A DNA stretch of 9,764 nucleotides from an uncultured Christensenella sp. (GTDB lineage Bacteria; Bacillota; Clostridia; Christensenellales; Borkfalkiaceae). Each line of letters starts with the position of its first letter. Position 1 is the first letter of the stretch. A model generated the notes under the pieces. That model did not search any database. It worked only from the letters and a program-made list of their open reading frames with translations, and had not been told where the DNA came from. The translations under genes and the position numbers were made by a program. The stretch is from contig CAJTVA010000051.1 in assembly GCA_910579585.1 (NCBI GenBank), positions 1 to 9,764 of the forward strand, given 5' to 3'. Positions 1 through 7,030 of this stretch are shown one piece after another.

Positions 1-78
1 GGCAATTTGCCGCGCGGCGTATTGTTTTGTTAAGTTTCGCGGAGCCTCCCCCTATATTAGGGAAAGCCTATAATAGTA
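1..78. other. Region downstream of pflB with palindromes, no clear terminator
   Basis: This is the stretch after the pflB stop codon, up to the window edge. Positions 9-18 are a perfect 10-base GC palindrome (GCCGCGCGGC). It overlaps a small inverted repeat at 1-11 (GGCAA-T-TTGCC). Reading in the pflB direction there is also a hairpin, CTTTCCCTA/TAGGGGGAG with an ATA loop, at about 48-68. It contains two G-U pairs and is not followed by a T-run. None of these is a convincing intrinsic terminator for pflB, which may lie beyond the window. No gene is visible here. Confidence 0.35.
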
Positions 79-2331
79 TTAAAAACTTTCGTGAATGGTA
101 CGGGAAATAACGTCGTTTTGCTGTTCGCGGGTGAGCTTATTGAAGTTCACGGCGTAGCCCGAAACCCTGATTGTAAGCTGGGGGTATTTTTCGGGGTGAG
201 CTTGCGCGTCGAGCAAGGTTTCGCGGTTGAAAACGTTCACGTTCAGGTGATAACCGCCGTCGGAAACGTAGCCGTCCAAAAGTCCGACTAAGTTTTCTAT
301 CTGCTGACCGCTCTCTTTACCGAGCGACTGCGGGGTTATCGAGAAAGTGTTCGAAATTCCGTCGCGAGAGTACTCGTAGGGGAGTTTTGCAACCGATTCC
401 AAAGAAGCGAGCGCGCCGCAACAATCTCTGCCGTGCATAGGGTTTGCGCCAGGAGCAAGGGGCGTGCCTTTTCTTCTGCCGTCGGGGGTGTTGCCTGTGT
501 TCTTGCCGTAGACGACGTTAGAAGTTATAGTCAGTATCGAGGTCGTGGGAATGCTTTCGCGGTAGGTGTAGTGGCTTTTTACCTTGTTCATAAAGGTCTT
601 TACAAGCCAAACGGCGAGTTCGTCAACCCTGTCGTCGTTGTTGCCGTACTTGGGATAATCGCCGACGATTTTAAAGTCGGTGACGATTCCCTCTTCGTCC
701 CTTATAGGGTAAACTTCTGCATGCTTGATTGCCGAAAGCGAGTCAGCCGCGCACGAAAGACCCGCGACCCCCGTTGCGAAAAATCTGCGGACGTTGGTAT
801 CGTGAAGCGCCATTTCAAGCGCTTCGTAGCTGTACTTATCGTGCATATAGTGAATAAGGTTGAGCGTGTTGACATACAAGCCTGCAAGCCAGTCCATCAT
901 TTGCTCGTACTTAGCTTTTACCTCTTCGAAGTCGAGTTTGTTATCGCCCGAAACAGGCTCGAAGCAAGGCGAAACCTGCATTGCTTTGCCGTCCTTGCCC
1001 TTGATTATCTCGTCCTTGCCGCCGTTGATTGCGTACATAAGGCACTTTGCAAGGTTTGCGCGGGCGCCGAAAAACTGCATATCTTTGCCGACGCGCATAC
1101 CGCTGACGCAGCAGGCTATGCAATAGTCGTCGCCGAGCTCGGGGCGCATTAAGTCGTCGCTTTCGTACTGGATAGCCGAAGTCTTTATAGAAAGCTCGGC
1201 ACAGAAGTTTTTGAAGCCTGCGGGTAGGCGCTTACTCCACAAAACGGTAAGGTTGGGTTCGGGAGCAGGCCCAAGGTTGGTTAAGGTGTGCAGAATTCTA
1301 AACGAAGTTTTAGTGACAAGGGTTCTGCCGTCTACGCCCATTCCGCCTATGCTTTCCGTAACCCAAGTGGGGTCGCCCGAGAAAAGCTCGTTATATTCCT
1401 TAGTGCGCATAAACTTGACTATTCTGAGCTTCATTACGAAGTGGTCGATAATCTCCTGCGCGCCCTTTTCGTCGAGGACGCCGCGCTCTAAGTCGCGTTT
1501 TATATATATATCGAGGAAAGTAGAGTTTCTGCCTATCGACATAGCCGCGCCGTTCTGGTCCTTGACGGCGGCGAGGTAGCCGAAATACAGCGCCTGAACG
1601 GCTTCCTGCGCGGTTGTTGCGGGTTTGGAGATGTCCATTCCGTAAATTTCGGCAAGCAATTTTAAGTTTTTAAGCGCTTTAATCTGTTCGGAAAGCTCTT
1701 CGCGGTTTCTGACCTTGTCGGGGGTCATATCGCCGTCCATTAAAAGCTTGTCCTGCTCTTTTTGCGCGATAAGGAAGTCGACGCCGTACAACGCGACGCG
1801 GCGGTAGTCGCCGACGATTCTGCCCCTGCCGTAGGTGTCGGGCAAGCCCGTTAAAATATGCGCTTTGCGGGCGCGGCGCATTTCGGGGGTGTACGCGTCG
1901 TATACTCCGTCGTTGTGAGTTTTGCGGTATTTCAAGAATATTTCTTTCGTGGCGGGGTCGAGCTCGTAGCCGTACATATTGAGAGCCTGCTCCGCCATTT
2001 TTATTCCGCCGAAGGGTTGCAGGGCGCGTTTAAACGGCTCGTCGGTTTGAAGCCCGACAATCTTTTCGAGCTTTTTATCGATATAGCCCGCGCCGTGGGA
2101 AAGGAGCGTTGAAACCGTTTTGGTATCTGCGTTCAGCACCCCGCCCGCCTTTTTTTCTTTTGCGGAAAGGTCGAGTATCTCTTTCCACAGTTTTTCGGTT
2201 GCCGACGTTGCGGGCGCAAGGAAGCTTCCGTCGCCCTCGTACGTGGTATAGTTGCACTGAATAAAGTCCCTGACGTTTACCTCTTCACTCCATTTGCCGC
2301 GGGTGAACCCGTCCCAAGCTTTAAGTTCCAT
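79..2331 (-). CDS. pflB: Formate acetyltransferase (pyruvate formate-lyase)
   Basis: This is a 750-residue cytoplasmic glycyl-radical enzyme that converts pyruvate and CoA to acetyl-CoA and formate; the E. coli enzyme is 760 residues. The adjacent active-site cysteines are Cys407-Cys408 in CIACCVSGM. The radical-bearing glycine is Gly725 in the C-terminal RVSGYAVNF motif. The PTWVTESIGG segment (about 321-330) is also typical of true PFL rather than of glycerol or choline lyases. The start is secure: GAGG lies 7 nt before the ATG. The gene begins 11 nt after the pflA stop, so the two are surely cotranscribed, with pflA first. Expression should depend on the promoter and putative ZTP riboswitch upstream of pflA. 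Besides fermentation, the formate can feed formyl-tetrahydrofolate synthesis, which fits that regulation. The gene is complete, with no frameshift seen. Confidence 0.98.
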   Translation of the reverse strand: MELKAWDGFTRGKWSEEVNVRDFIQCNYTTYEGDGSFLAPATSATEKLWKEILDLSAKEKKAGGVLNADTKTVSTLLSHGAGYIDKKLEKIVGLQTDEPFKRALQPFGGIKMAEQALNMYGYELDPATKEIFLKYRKTHNDGVYDAYTPEMRRARKAHILTGLPDTYGRGRIVGDYRRVALYGVDFLIAQKEQDKLLMDGDMTPDKVRNREELSEQIKALKNLKLLAEIYGMDISKPATTAQEAVQALYFGYLAAVKDQNGAAMSIGRNSTFLDIYIKRDLERGVLDEKGAQEIIDHFVMKLRIVKFMRTKEYNELFSGDPTWVTESIGGMGVDGRTLVTKTSFRILHTLTNLGPAPEPNLTVLWSKRLPAGFKNFCAELSIKTSAIQYESDDLMRPELGDDYCIACCVSGMRVGKDMQFFGARANLAKCLMYAINGGKDEIIKGKDGKAMQVSPCFEPVSGDNKLDFEEVKAKYEQMMDWLAGLYVNTLNLIHYMHDKYSYEALEMALHDTNVRRFFATGVAGLSCAADSLSAIKHAEVYPIRDEEGIVTDFKIVGDYPKYGNNDDRVDELAVWLVKTFMNKVKSHYTYRESIPTTSILTITSNVVYGKNTGNTPDGRRKGTPLAPGANPMHGRDCCGALASLESVAKLPYEYSRDGISNTFSITPQSLGKESGQQIENLVGLLDGYVSDGGYHLNVNVFNRETLLDAQAHPEKYPQLTIRVSGYAVNFNKLTREQQNDVISRTIHESF

Positions 2332-2342
2332 TTTGTTACCTC

Positions 2343-3077
2343 TTATATAGTATTATCGTTAATTGTTAAAATTTTTCTTGCGTTTTCAACGCGCTCTTTC
2401 GCGGGCGGCAGTACGCCCTTTAAGGGGTACGCGCGACCCAGCTTTTCGTACTTGCGTTCGCCCATCGTATGATACGGGAGAACCTCGGTTTTTTGCACCG
2501 TCTTTAAGCCGTTTATGAAATTTTTGAGCTTTTTCAAACTTTCGTCGTCGTCCGTAAGGTCGGGAACGAGGACGTGACGTATCCACATTGTGGTGCCGCT
2601 GTCCGACAGGAAACGGGCGAAAGCAAGGATATTTTCGTTGCCGTGACCCGTGATTTCTTTGTGCTTTTCTCCGTCGATATGCTTTATATCCAAAAGCACG
2701 AGGTCGGTATAGCACAAAAGCTCTTTATGGCGCAGTACGCATTCTTCGTCGGCGGGGTTGAACGTTACCCCCGAAGTGTCGAGCGCGGTGTGGATATTTT
2801 CCTTTTTCAAAAGTCGGAAAAGCTCTGTTACGAAGCCGATTTGGACAAGCGGCTCGCCGCCCGAAACCGTGACCCCGCCCGTAAGGTAGCTTTTGTATTT
2901 TAAAACTTCCTTTGCTAACTCTTCCGGCTTGTATTCTTTGCCGACGTTCATAACCCAAGTGTCGGGGTTGTGGCAGTATTTGCAACGCATAGGGCAGCCT
3001 TGCATAAAGACGACGAACCTTATCCCCGGACCGTCTACGGTGCCGAACGTTTCGAATGAATGTACGTAACCTGTCAT
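2343..3077 (-). CDS. pflA: Pyruvate formate-lyase activating enzyme (radical SAM)
   Basis: This 244-residue radical-SAM activase uses SAM and a [4Fe-4S] cluster to install the glycyl radical on PflB. The cluster cysteines are Cys28, Cys32 and Cys35 (CxxxCxxC in GCPMRCKYC), within one residue of their E. coli positions. The conserved FGTVDGPG entry motif is at 11-18, the SGGEPL SAM-binding motif at 72-77, and LLDIKH further on. I chose the ATG at 3077 over a GTG at 3101. The ATG is preceded by AAGG five bases upstream and gives the family's normal N-terminus. The GTG has no ribosome binding site and lies inside the upstream repeat. The gene order pflA-pflB is the reverse of the common pflB-pflA arrangement. 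pflA is the first gene after the leader that carries the putative riboswitch. Confidence 0.96.
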   Translation of the reverse strand: MTGYVHSFETFGTVDGPGIRFVVFMQGCPMRCKYCHNPDTWVMNVGKEYKPEELAKEVLKYKSYLTGGVTVSGGEPLVQIGFVTELFRLLKKENIHTALDTSGVTFNPADEECVLRHKELLCYTDLVLLDIKHIDGEKHKEITGHGNENILAFARFLSDSGTTMWIRHVLVPDLTDDDESLKKLKNFINGLKTVQKTEVLPYHTMGERKYEKLGRAYPLKGVLPPAKERVENARKILTINDNTI

Positions 3078-3095
3078 ATTTACCTTGACCGTCAA

Positions 3096-3212
3096 AAACA
3101 CAGAGAAGCGAGCAAGACAAGGCGAACGAGGAAAACCCGAAGGAGCTTACTTTGCGTAAGTAACCGAGGGTTGCCGCAGTTCAACGCCGTATTACGCCGC
3201 TTATATGTGTTT
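3096..3212 (+). repeat. Palindromic repeat element, copy A (pflA leader)
   Basis: This 117-bp imperfect palindrome has a second copy at 7522-7639. Its outer arms are AAACACA (3096-3102) with TGTGTTT (3206-3212), followed inward by AAGCG (3106-3110) with CGCTT (3198-3202). The core is ACCC (3135-3138) paired with GGGT (3168-3171), an internal loop GAAGGA/AACCGA, then GCTTAC (3145-3150) paired with GTAAGT (3156-3161) around a TTTGC loop. A 4-base TCAA occurs at both edges (3092-3095 and 3212-3215), a possible but weak target duplication. The element sits between the leader terminator and the pflA ribosome binding site. It carries no ORF. It could be a MITE/REP-like dispersed repeat or a structured RNA element. 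The plus strand was chosen as reference because both copies read the same way there. Confidence 0.8.
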
Positions 3213-3216
3213 CAAG

Positions 3217-3256
3217 AAAAAATGCTGAGCTATTATCCTGAAAATAAATAGCCCAG
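3217..3256 (-). terminator. Intrinsic terminator in the pflA leader (expression platform)
   Basis: On the minus strand CTGGGCTATT (3256-3247) pairs with AATAGCTCAG (3234-3225). This gives ten continuous pairs, including one G-U, around a 12-nt loop, followed by CA and six T's (3222-3217). It lies between the promoter and pflA, so it would abort transcription of the operon after about 120 nt. Its 5' arm uses the CUGGGC of the riboswitch 3' domain. Terminator and ligand-bound aptamer are therefore mutually exclusive, as expected for an ON switch. Confidence 0.85.
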
Positions 3257-3327
3257 ACGAACGACTTTACATTGCCATCGCGGCTTCCTTGCGTTAATTC
3301 GCAACAATTCGTCAGTTACCGCGCGGC
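3251..3327 (-). promoter_or_regulatory. Putative ZTP (pfl-motif) riboswitch aptamer
   Basis: Seen on the minus strand: P1 is CGCGG (3323-3319) with CCGCG (3283-3279). The 5' internal-loop strand is TAACTGACGAATTG. P2 is TTGCG (3304-3300) with CGCAA (3293-3289). The 3' loop strand is GGAAG. After a 16-nt linker comes a small hairpin GTTC-GTCT-GGGC (3262-3251). From memory, the ZTP class has UGACUGGCG in the first loop, GGGAG on the other strand, and GCCCGCCUGGGC at the 3' end, with a GGCG/CGCC pseudoknot. Here the pseudoknot would be GACG (3313-3310) with CGUC (3259-3256). Both strands depart from consensus in a way that keeps pairing, which is strong support. The aptamer overlaps a terminator and precedes pflA-pflB, a known context for this class. 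Binding should favour readthrough. Confidence 0.82.
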
Positions 3328-3343
3328 TTTCAATTGGAATTTT

Positions 3344-3372
3344 ATTATATCAGCGCAGTTGCGTTTTGTCAA
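3344..3372 (-). promoter_or_regulatory. Consensus sigma-A promoter of pflA-pflB
   Basis: On the minus strand there is a perfect TTGACA (3372-3367), a 17-base spacer, and a perfect TATAAT (3349-3344). Transcription should start near 3337, about ten bases before P1 of the putative riboswitch. The leader to the pflA start codon would then be about 260 nt. A full-consensus promoter fits control exerted downstream by attenuation. Confidence 0.9.
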
Positions 3373-3424
3373 CGGTTTGTACTAAATATTGTACTGAAAA
3401 TTTTTAACACAACACAAGATATAG

Positions 3425-3451
3425 AAAAGGCGGGTTTGGAGCCCGCCTTTT
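3425..3451 (-). terminator. Terminator of the mcsA-mcsB-clpC operon
   Basis: AAAAGGCGGG (3425-3434) pairs perfectly with CCCGCCTTTT (3442-3451) around a 7-base loop. It begins four bases past the clpC stop codon. Read in the clpC direction, the GC stem is followed by TTTTCTAT. The flanking A and T runs mean it could also work on the plus strand, but no plus-strand gene ends here. It separates the clp operon from the pflA promoter. Confidence 0.9.
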
Positions 3452-3454
3452 TAT

Positions 3455-5965
3455 TTACTTTTTATCAGAACGGAAAATCAGTTCGCCGTCCTTTATATCA
3501 ACCGTGACCGTTTCGCCCGAAAGAATATGATTTGCAAGAATTTCGTCGGAAAGCCTATCTTCTATACGCTTCTGGACGACGCGTTTTAAGGGGCGCGCGC
3601 CGTACATATCGTTATAGCCCTCGTCAAGGAGTTTATCCATTGCCGCGTCCGAGATGTTCAGGGTGATATTCCTATCCTTTAAACGTTGAGTGAGCCCGTC
3701 TATAATCTTGTAGCAAATTCTGCCCGCTTCTTCCTTGGAAAGTTTGCGGAATATGATTATATCGTCGAGGCGGTTCAAGAACTCGGGCTTGAACTGTTCT
3801 TTTAACGCTTCGTTGATGTTGTCTTTCATATTGTCGTAGCCCGAGTCGGCTTCGTCGCCTGAGGTGAAGCCGAAGTTCGACATCTTCTTAATCTGGCTTG
3901 CGCCAACATTGGAAGTCATTATGATAATAGTGTTTTTGAAGTTCACTACTCTGCCCTTGCTGTCGGTCAGTCTGCCATCGTCGAGTATCTGCAACAGCAC
4001 GTTGAAAACGTCGGGGTGGGCTTTTTCTATCTCGTCGAAAAGTACGACCGAATAGGGCTTTCTTCTTACCCTCTCGGAAAGCTGTCCGCCGTTGTTGTCG
4101 TCGTAGCCGATGTAGCCCGGAGGCGCGCCGATAAGTTTGGAAACGGAGTGCTTTTCCATAAACTCAGACATATCCATTCTTATCATAAGCCTTTCGTCGC
4201 CGAACATAACCTCGGCAAGCGCTTTCGCAAGGTCGGTTTTGCCGACGCCGGTAGGACCGACGAAGATGAACGAACCGATAGGTTTATTGGGTTCGTTGAG
4301 ACCTGCGCGGGCGCGGCGGATGGCTTTGGATACGGCTGTTACCGCTTCATCCTGACCAATTATACGCTTGTGAAGATTTTCTTCGAGGTGCAAAAGTTTT
4401 TCGCTTTCCTGCTCGGTGAGTTTTACGACGGGCACGCCCGTCCAACTGCTGACGATATCGGCGATTTCGTTACTGCCGATATTGGGGGCGGTGGTTTGCT
4501 TTTCGCCTTTCCAATCGGAAGTTAGCTTTTTAATCTGCTCTTGCACCTCGTTGATTTCGTCAACGAGCTTCTGTGCCTGAGTATAATTTTCGCCCTTTGC
4601 CGCCTTGTTTTTTTCCAAGTTAAGACGTTTCAGCTTTTCTTCGAGCTCCTTTACCTCGTCGGGGCTGTTAAGGCTGTTCAGGCGGGCGCGGGAAGCGGCT
4701 TCGTCGATAAGGTCAATCGCCTTGTCGGGCAGAAATCTGTCGGTTATATATCTGTCGGAAAGGGTTGCCGCGGCGATGATGGCTTCGTCGGTGATGACTA
4801 CTTTGTGGTGGGCTTCGTACTTGTCGCGGAGCCCGCGGAGTATGGACACGGTATCCTCGACGGTCGGTTCGTCAACCTGCACGGGAGTGAAACGGCGTTC
4901 GAGAGCGGCGTCCTTTTCTATATACTTTCTGTATTCTTCGAGGGTGGTCGCGCCGATGGTCTGCAATTCGCCGCGGGCAAGCATAGGTTTTAAGATGTTT
5001 GCCGCGTCCATATTGCCGTCGGAGGTTGCGCCCGCGCCGACAATCTGGTGAATTTCGTCGATGAAGAGAATTACGTTGCCGCTGTTTTTAATGGAGTTGA
5101 TAGCGTTTTTAAGCCTTTCCTCGAAGTCGCCGCGGTACTTGGCGCCTGCAACCATTCCCGCTAAATCGAGCGAAAAAACGATTTTGTTTTTGAGAAGGTC
5201 GGGAACCTCGTTTTTGACTATCGCCTGTGCAAGTCCCTCTACGACGGCGGACTTGCCGACGCCGGGCTCGCCTATAAGAACGGGGTTGTTTTTTGTGCGG
5301 CGGGAGAGAACCTGAATTATTTTGTCGATTTCTTTCTTTCTGCCGATTACGGGGTCAATCTTGCCCTCGCGCGCTTTTTGTGTGAGGTCGGCGCCGTACT
5401 GCAAAACAGACTTGTCGAGGGACGAGGACTTGGATTCTTTCTTCTTTGAGTTAGATTTCGGCGTTACAGTGAACAAGCTTTCGAACGCGTCCAACGGGTC
5501 GTCGCTTCCCTCCTCTTCTATCTCGGAAAGTCCGCCCGCAAGCGCAAGCTCGATTTTGCCCGAAAGCTTTGTAAGGTTTACCCCCAGCGCGCGCAAAATG
5601 CGCATAGCAAGGCACTCGGTCGAAGACATTACGGACAGAAGCATATGCTCGGTGCCGGCGAGAGAGTCCTCGCCGTTGATGTCGATTGAAAGTTCGAGCG
5701 CGCGCTCTATCATATGTTTGGTGCGCGGCGTATAGCCTGTGATATTGGAATGTCTGTCTATCGAGCGGGCGAAATACTCGCGATAGGCGGACTCGGAAAC
5801 ATCGCAGGAAGTAAGCACTTTGTATGCCGTACAATCGGGGCAGTTGAGCATAGCGAAAACTATGTGCTCGCTGCCGATATAGCTGCTGCCGTATACTTTC
5901 GCCGCTTCCTCCGCGACGGAAATTACCTGCTGTAAATTATCGGTAAATTTGTTTATATAGTCCAT
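3455..5965 (-). CDS. clpC: ATP-dependent Clp protease ATP-binding subunit ClpC
   Basis: This 836-residue Hsp100/AAA+ unfoldase feeds substrates to ClpP; B. subtilis ClpC is about 810 residues. The N domain has two Clp_N repeats (about 1-145). Glu33 and Glu106, both in G[ST]EH contexts, match the phospho-arginine-binding glutamates known in B. subtilis ClpC. A Ser/Lys-rich linker lies near 165-185. AAA1 has Walker A GEPGVGKS (232-239), Walker B ending DE (303-304) and RRF (357-359). A short charged coiled-coil M domain (about 435-485) marks ClpC rather than ClpB or ClpA. AAA2 has Walker A GPTGVGKT (570-577) and DE at 644-645. FGF (698-700) sits where the ClpP-docking loop is expected. AAGGAGG lies 8 nt before the ATG. 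It is the last gene of the operon, 57 nt after mcsB. Confidence 0.97.
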   Translation of the reverse strand: MDYINKFTDNLQQVISVAEEAAKVYGSSYIGSEHIVFAMLNCPDCTAYKVLTSCDVSESAYREYFARSIDRHSNITGYTPRTKHMIERALELSIDINGEDSLAGTEHMLLSVMSSTECLAMRILRALGVNLTKLSGKIELALAGGLSEIEEEGSDDPLDAFESLFTVTPKSNSKKKESKSSSLDKSVLQYGADLTQKAREGKIDPVIGRKKEIDKIIQVLSRRTKNNPVLIGEPGVGKSAVVEGLAQAIVKNEVPDLLKNKIVFSLDLAGMVAGAKYRGDFEERLKNAINSIKNSGNVILFIDEIHQIVGAGATSDGNMDAANILKPMLARGELQTIGATTLEEYRKYIEKDAALERRFTPVQVDEPTVEDTVSILRGLRDKYEAHHKVVITDEAIIAAATLSDRYITDRFLPDKAIDLIDEAASRARLNSLNSPDEVKELEEKLKRLNLEKNKAAKGENYTQAQKLVDEINEVQEQIKKLTSDWKGEKQTTAPNIGSNEIADIVSSWTGVPVVKLTEQESEKLLHLEENLHKRIIGQDEAVTAVSKAIRRARAGLNEPNKPIGSFIFVGPTGVGKTDLAKALAEVMFGDERLMIRMDMSEFMEKHSVSKLIGAPPGYIGYDDNNGGQLSERVRRKPYSVVLFDEIEKAHPDVFNVLLQILDDGRLTDSKGRVVNFKNTIIIMTSNVGASQIKKMSNFGFTSGDEADSGYDNMKDNINEALKEQFKPEFLNRLDDIIIFRKLSKEEAGRICYKIIDGLTQRLKDRNITLNISDAAMDKLLDEGYNDMYGARPLKRVVQKRIEDRLSDEILANHILSGETVTVDIKDGELIFRSDKK

Positions 5966-6022
5966 ACCGTTTACCTCCTTGAACGGGAATTGACCCGCAT
6001 ATATGCTTTAAATAACGCAATT
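5966..6022 (-). other. mcsB-clpC intergenic spacer with strong RBS
   Basis: This 57-base gap holds the full-consensus AAGGAGG ribosome binding site for clpC. It also holds a 10-base palindrome GCATATATGC (5998-6007) and a small CGGG/CCCG hairpin. I see no -35/-10 pair and no terminator, so clpC is probably cotranscribed with mcsAB. Confidence 0.6.
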
Positions 6023-7030
6023 TTACGTTGTTATTTTCTTTAAATATTTAGCCGTATATTGTGCGCGGTATACGTCCCTTTCTACTGGCGTAAGCTCGCG
6101 CTCTGCCGCGGCGTTTATGTTGGACGGGCGCATCTTTACGCACAGCTCGTCGATAAGCGAAACGTCGTCTAATTTGACGTAGCCTAAGCACGCGCCGAGT
6201 TTCACGCAAGCCGAATATCGGATAAGTTCGTCCGTCGTAAGTTTTGCACAGTTGGTTAAAATTCCGAACGAACGCAGGCACTCGTCCTCTATATCCAAAG
6301 CAGACGGGCCGTTTTTCAGGTTCTGTCTTTCAGCCTCTTCGAGTGCGCAGACTTTCTGAACGACCTCCTCCACCTGCGAGATTATGAACTCTTCGGACAC
6401 ACCCAAAGTCACCTCGTTACTAATCTGGTAGACGTAGCCCTCCGCCTGACTGCCCTCGCCGTAGATGCCGCGGACGGTGAGCCCCAAGCGCGATATGCTT
6501 TTTATGACTTTCGGCATAAGTCCGTTTATAGTCAGGGCGGGAAGAAATAGCATAACTGACGCTCTCAGCCCCGTGCCGAGGTTGGTCGGGCAGGCGGTAA
6601 GAAAACCGAGCTGTTCGTCGTACGCGAACTTCATAGATTTTGAGATATGGTTGTCGATTTCCGACATAGTGTCGTAGGCGAGCTTTAAATCCAGCCCATC
6701 AACTATGCACTGTTCGCGGAGGTGGTCCTCTTCGTTAATCATAATCGCGACGCTTTCCTCACGGTTTATGAGTGCGGCGGAGTATTTCTTGGTTTTGATG
6801 AGGTTTGGGCTTATAAGGTGGTTTTCCTTTAACGACAGCGCTTCCGCTTCGGAAATAGCGTCCATATAGTAAATTTTGAATTCGTCCAGCCTTGAAAGCC
6901 CCGAGGTGACCAAACGAATTATTTCTTTAGCCTGCTTTTCGTCCTTTAAGTGCGACGGGAAAGGGTAACCCTCTAGGTTGCGGGCAAGGCGAACGCGGGT
7001 GGAAACGACGGTTTTGGATATATCAGCCAT
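6023..7030 (-). CDS. mcsB: Protein-arginine kinase McsB
   Basis: This 335-residue kinase has the phosphagen-kinase fold and phosphorylates arginines on proteins, tagging them for ClpC-ClpP. Key motifs, numbered from the ATG: STRVRLARN (10-18), NEEDHLR (99-105) with the catalytic acidic residue, CPTNLGTGLRASVM (147-160) with Cys147 as the probable counterpart of B. subtilis Cys167, and GEGSQAEG (191-198). RDVYRA (318-323) matches the RDxxRA phospho-arginine-binding motif, which separates McsB from metabolic arginine kinases. I chose the ATG at 7030, which has GGCGGTG six bases upstream. A GTG at 7039 adds three residues and has no suitable site. The N-terminus is about 20 residues shorter than in B. 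subtilis. It overlaps the mcsA end by 8 bases, implying translational coupling to its activator McsA. Confidence 0.95.
   Translation of the reverse strand: MADISKTVVSTRVRLARNLEGYPFPSHLKDEKQAKEIIRLVTSGLSRLDEFKIYYMDAISEAEALSLKENHLISPNLIKTKKYSAALINREESVAIMINEEDHLREQCIVDGLDLKLAYDTMSEIDNHISKSMKFAYDEQLGFLTACPTNLGTGLRASVMLFLPALTINGLMPKVIKSISRLGLTVRGIYGEGSQAEGYVYQISNEVTLGVSEEFIISQVEEVVQKVCALEEAERQNLKNGPSALDIEDECLRSFGILTNCAKLTTDELIRYSACVKLGACLGYVKLDDVSLIDELCVKMRPSNINAAAERELTPVERDVYRAQYTAKYLKKITT

Noticed and set aside
433..1152. Long plus-strand open frame (239 codons) inside pflB
   Set aside because: It lies entirely antisense to pflB, whose motifs are unambiguous, and its translation shows no domain logic. 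It is a shadow of GC-biased codon use.
3081..3095. GGTCAAGGTAAA before pflA as a CtsR-like operator
   Set aside because: Only one GGTCAA heptad-like half is present, the spacing is wrong, and it lies at the ribosome binding site far from the promoter.
3078..3101. GTG start at 3101 for pflA
   Set aside because: No ribosome binding site precedes it, it lies in the repeat arm, and the ATG at 3077 gives the normal activase N-terminus.
3267..3280. Tiny leader ORF ATG-GCA-ATG-TAA in the pflA leader
   Set aside because: It is three codons long and lies within the riboswitch linker. No attenuation logic such as regulatory codons is visible.
3279..3327. Small SRP RNA (GGAAG segment resembling the GGAAGGAAGC motif)
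   Set aside because: The characteristic SRP loop partners are absent, while the pseudoknot and terminator arrangement fit the ZTP class much better.
4016..5051. Several plus-strand open frames of 148-169 codons opposite clpC
   Set aside because: They are antisense shadows of a fully conserved ClpC sequence, without ribosome binding sites or recognisable products.
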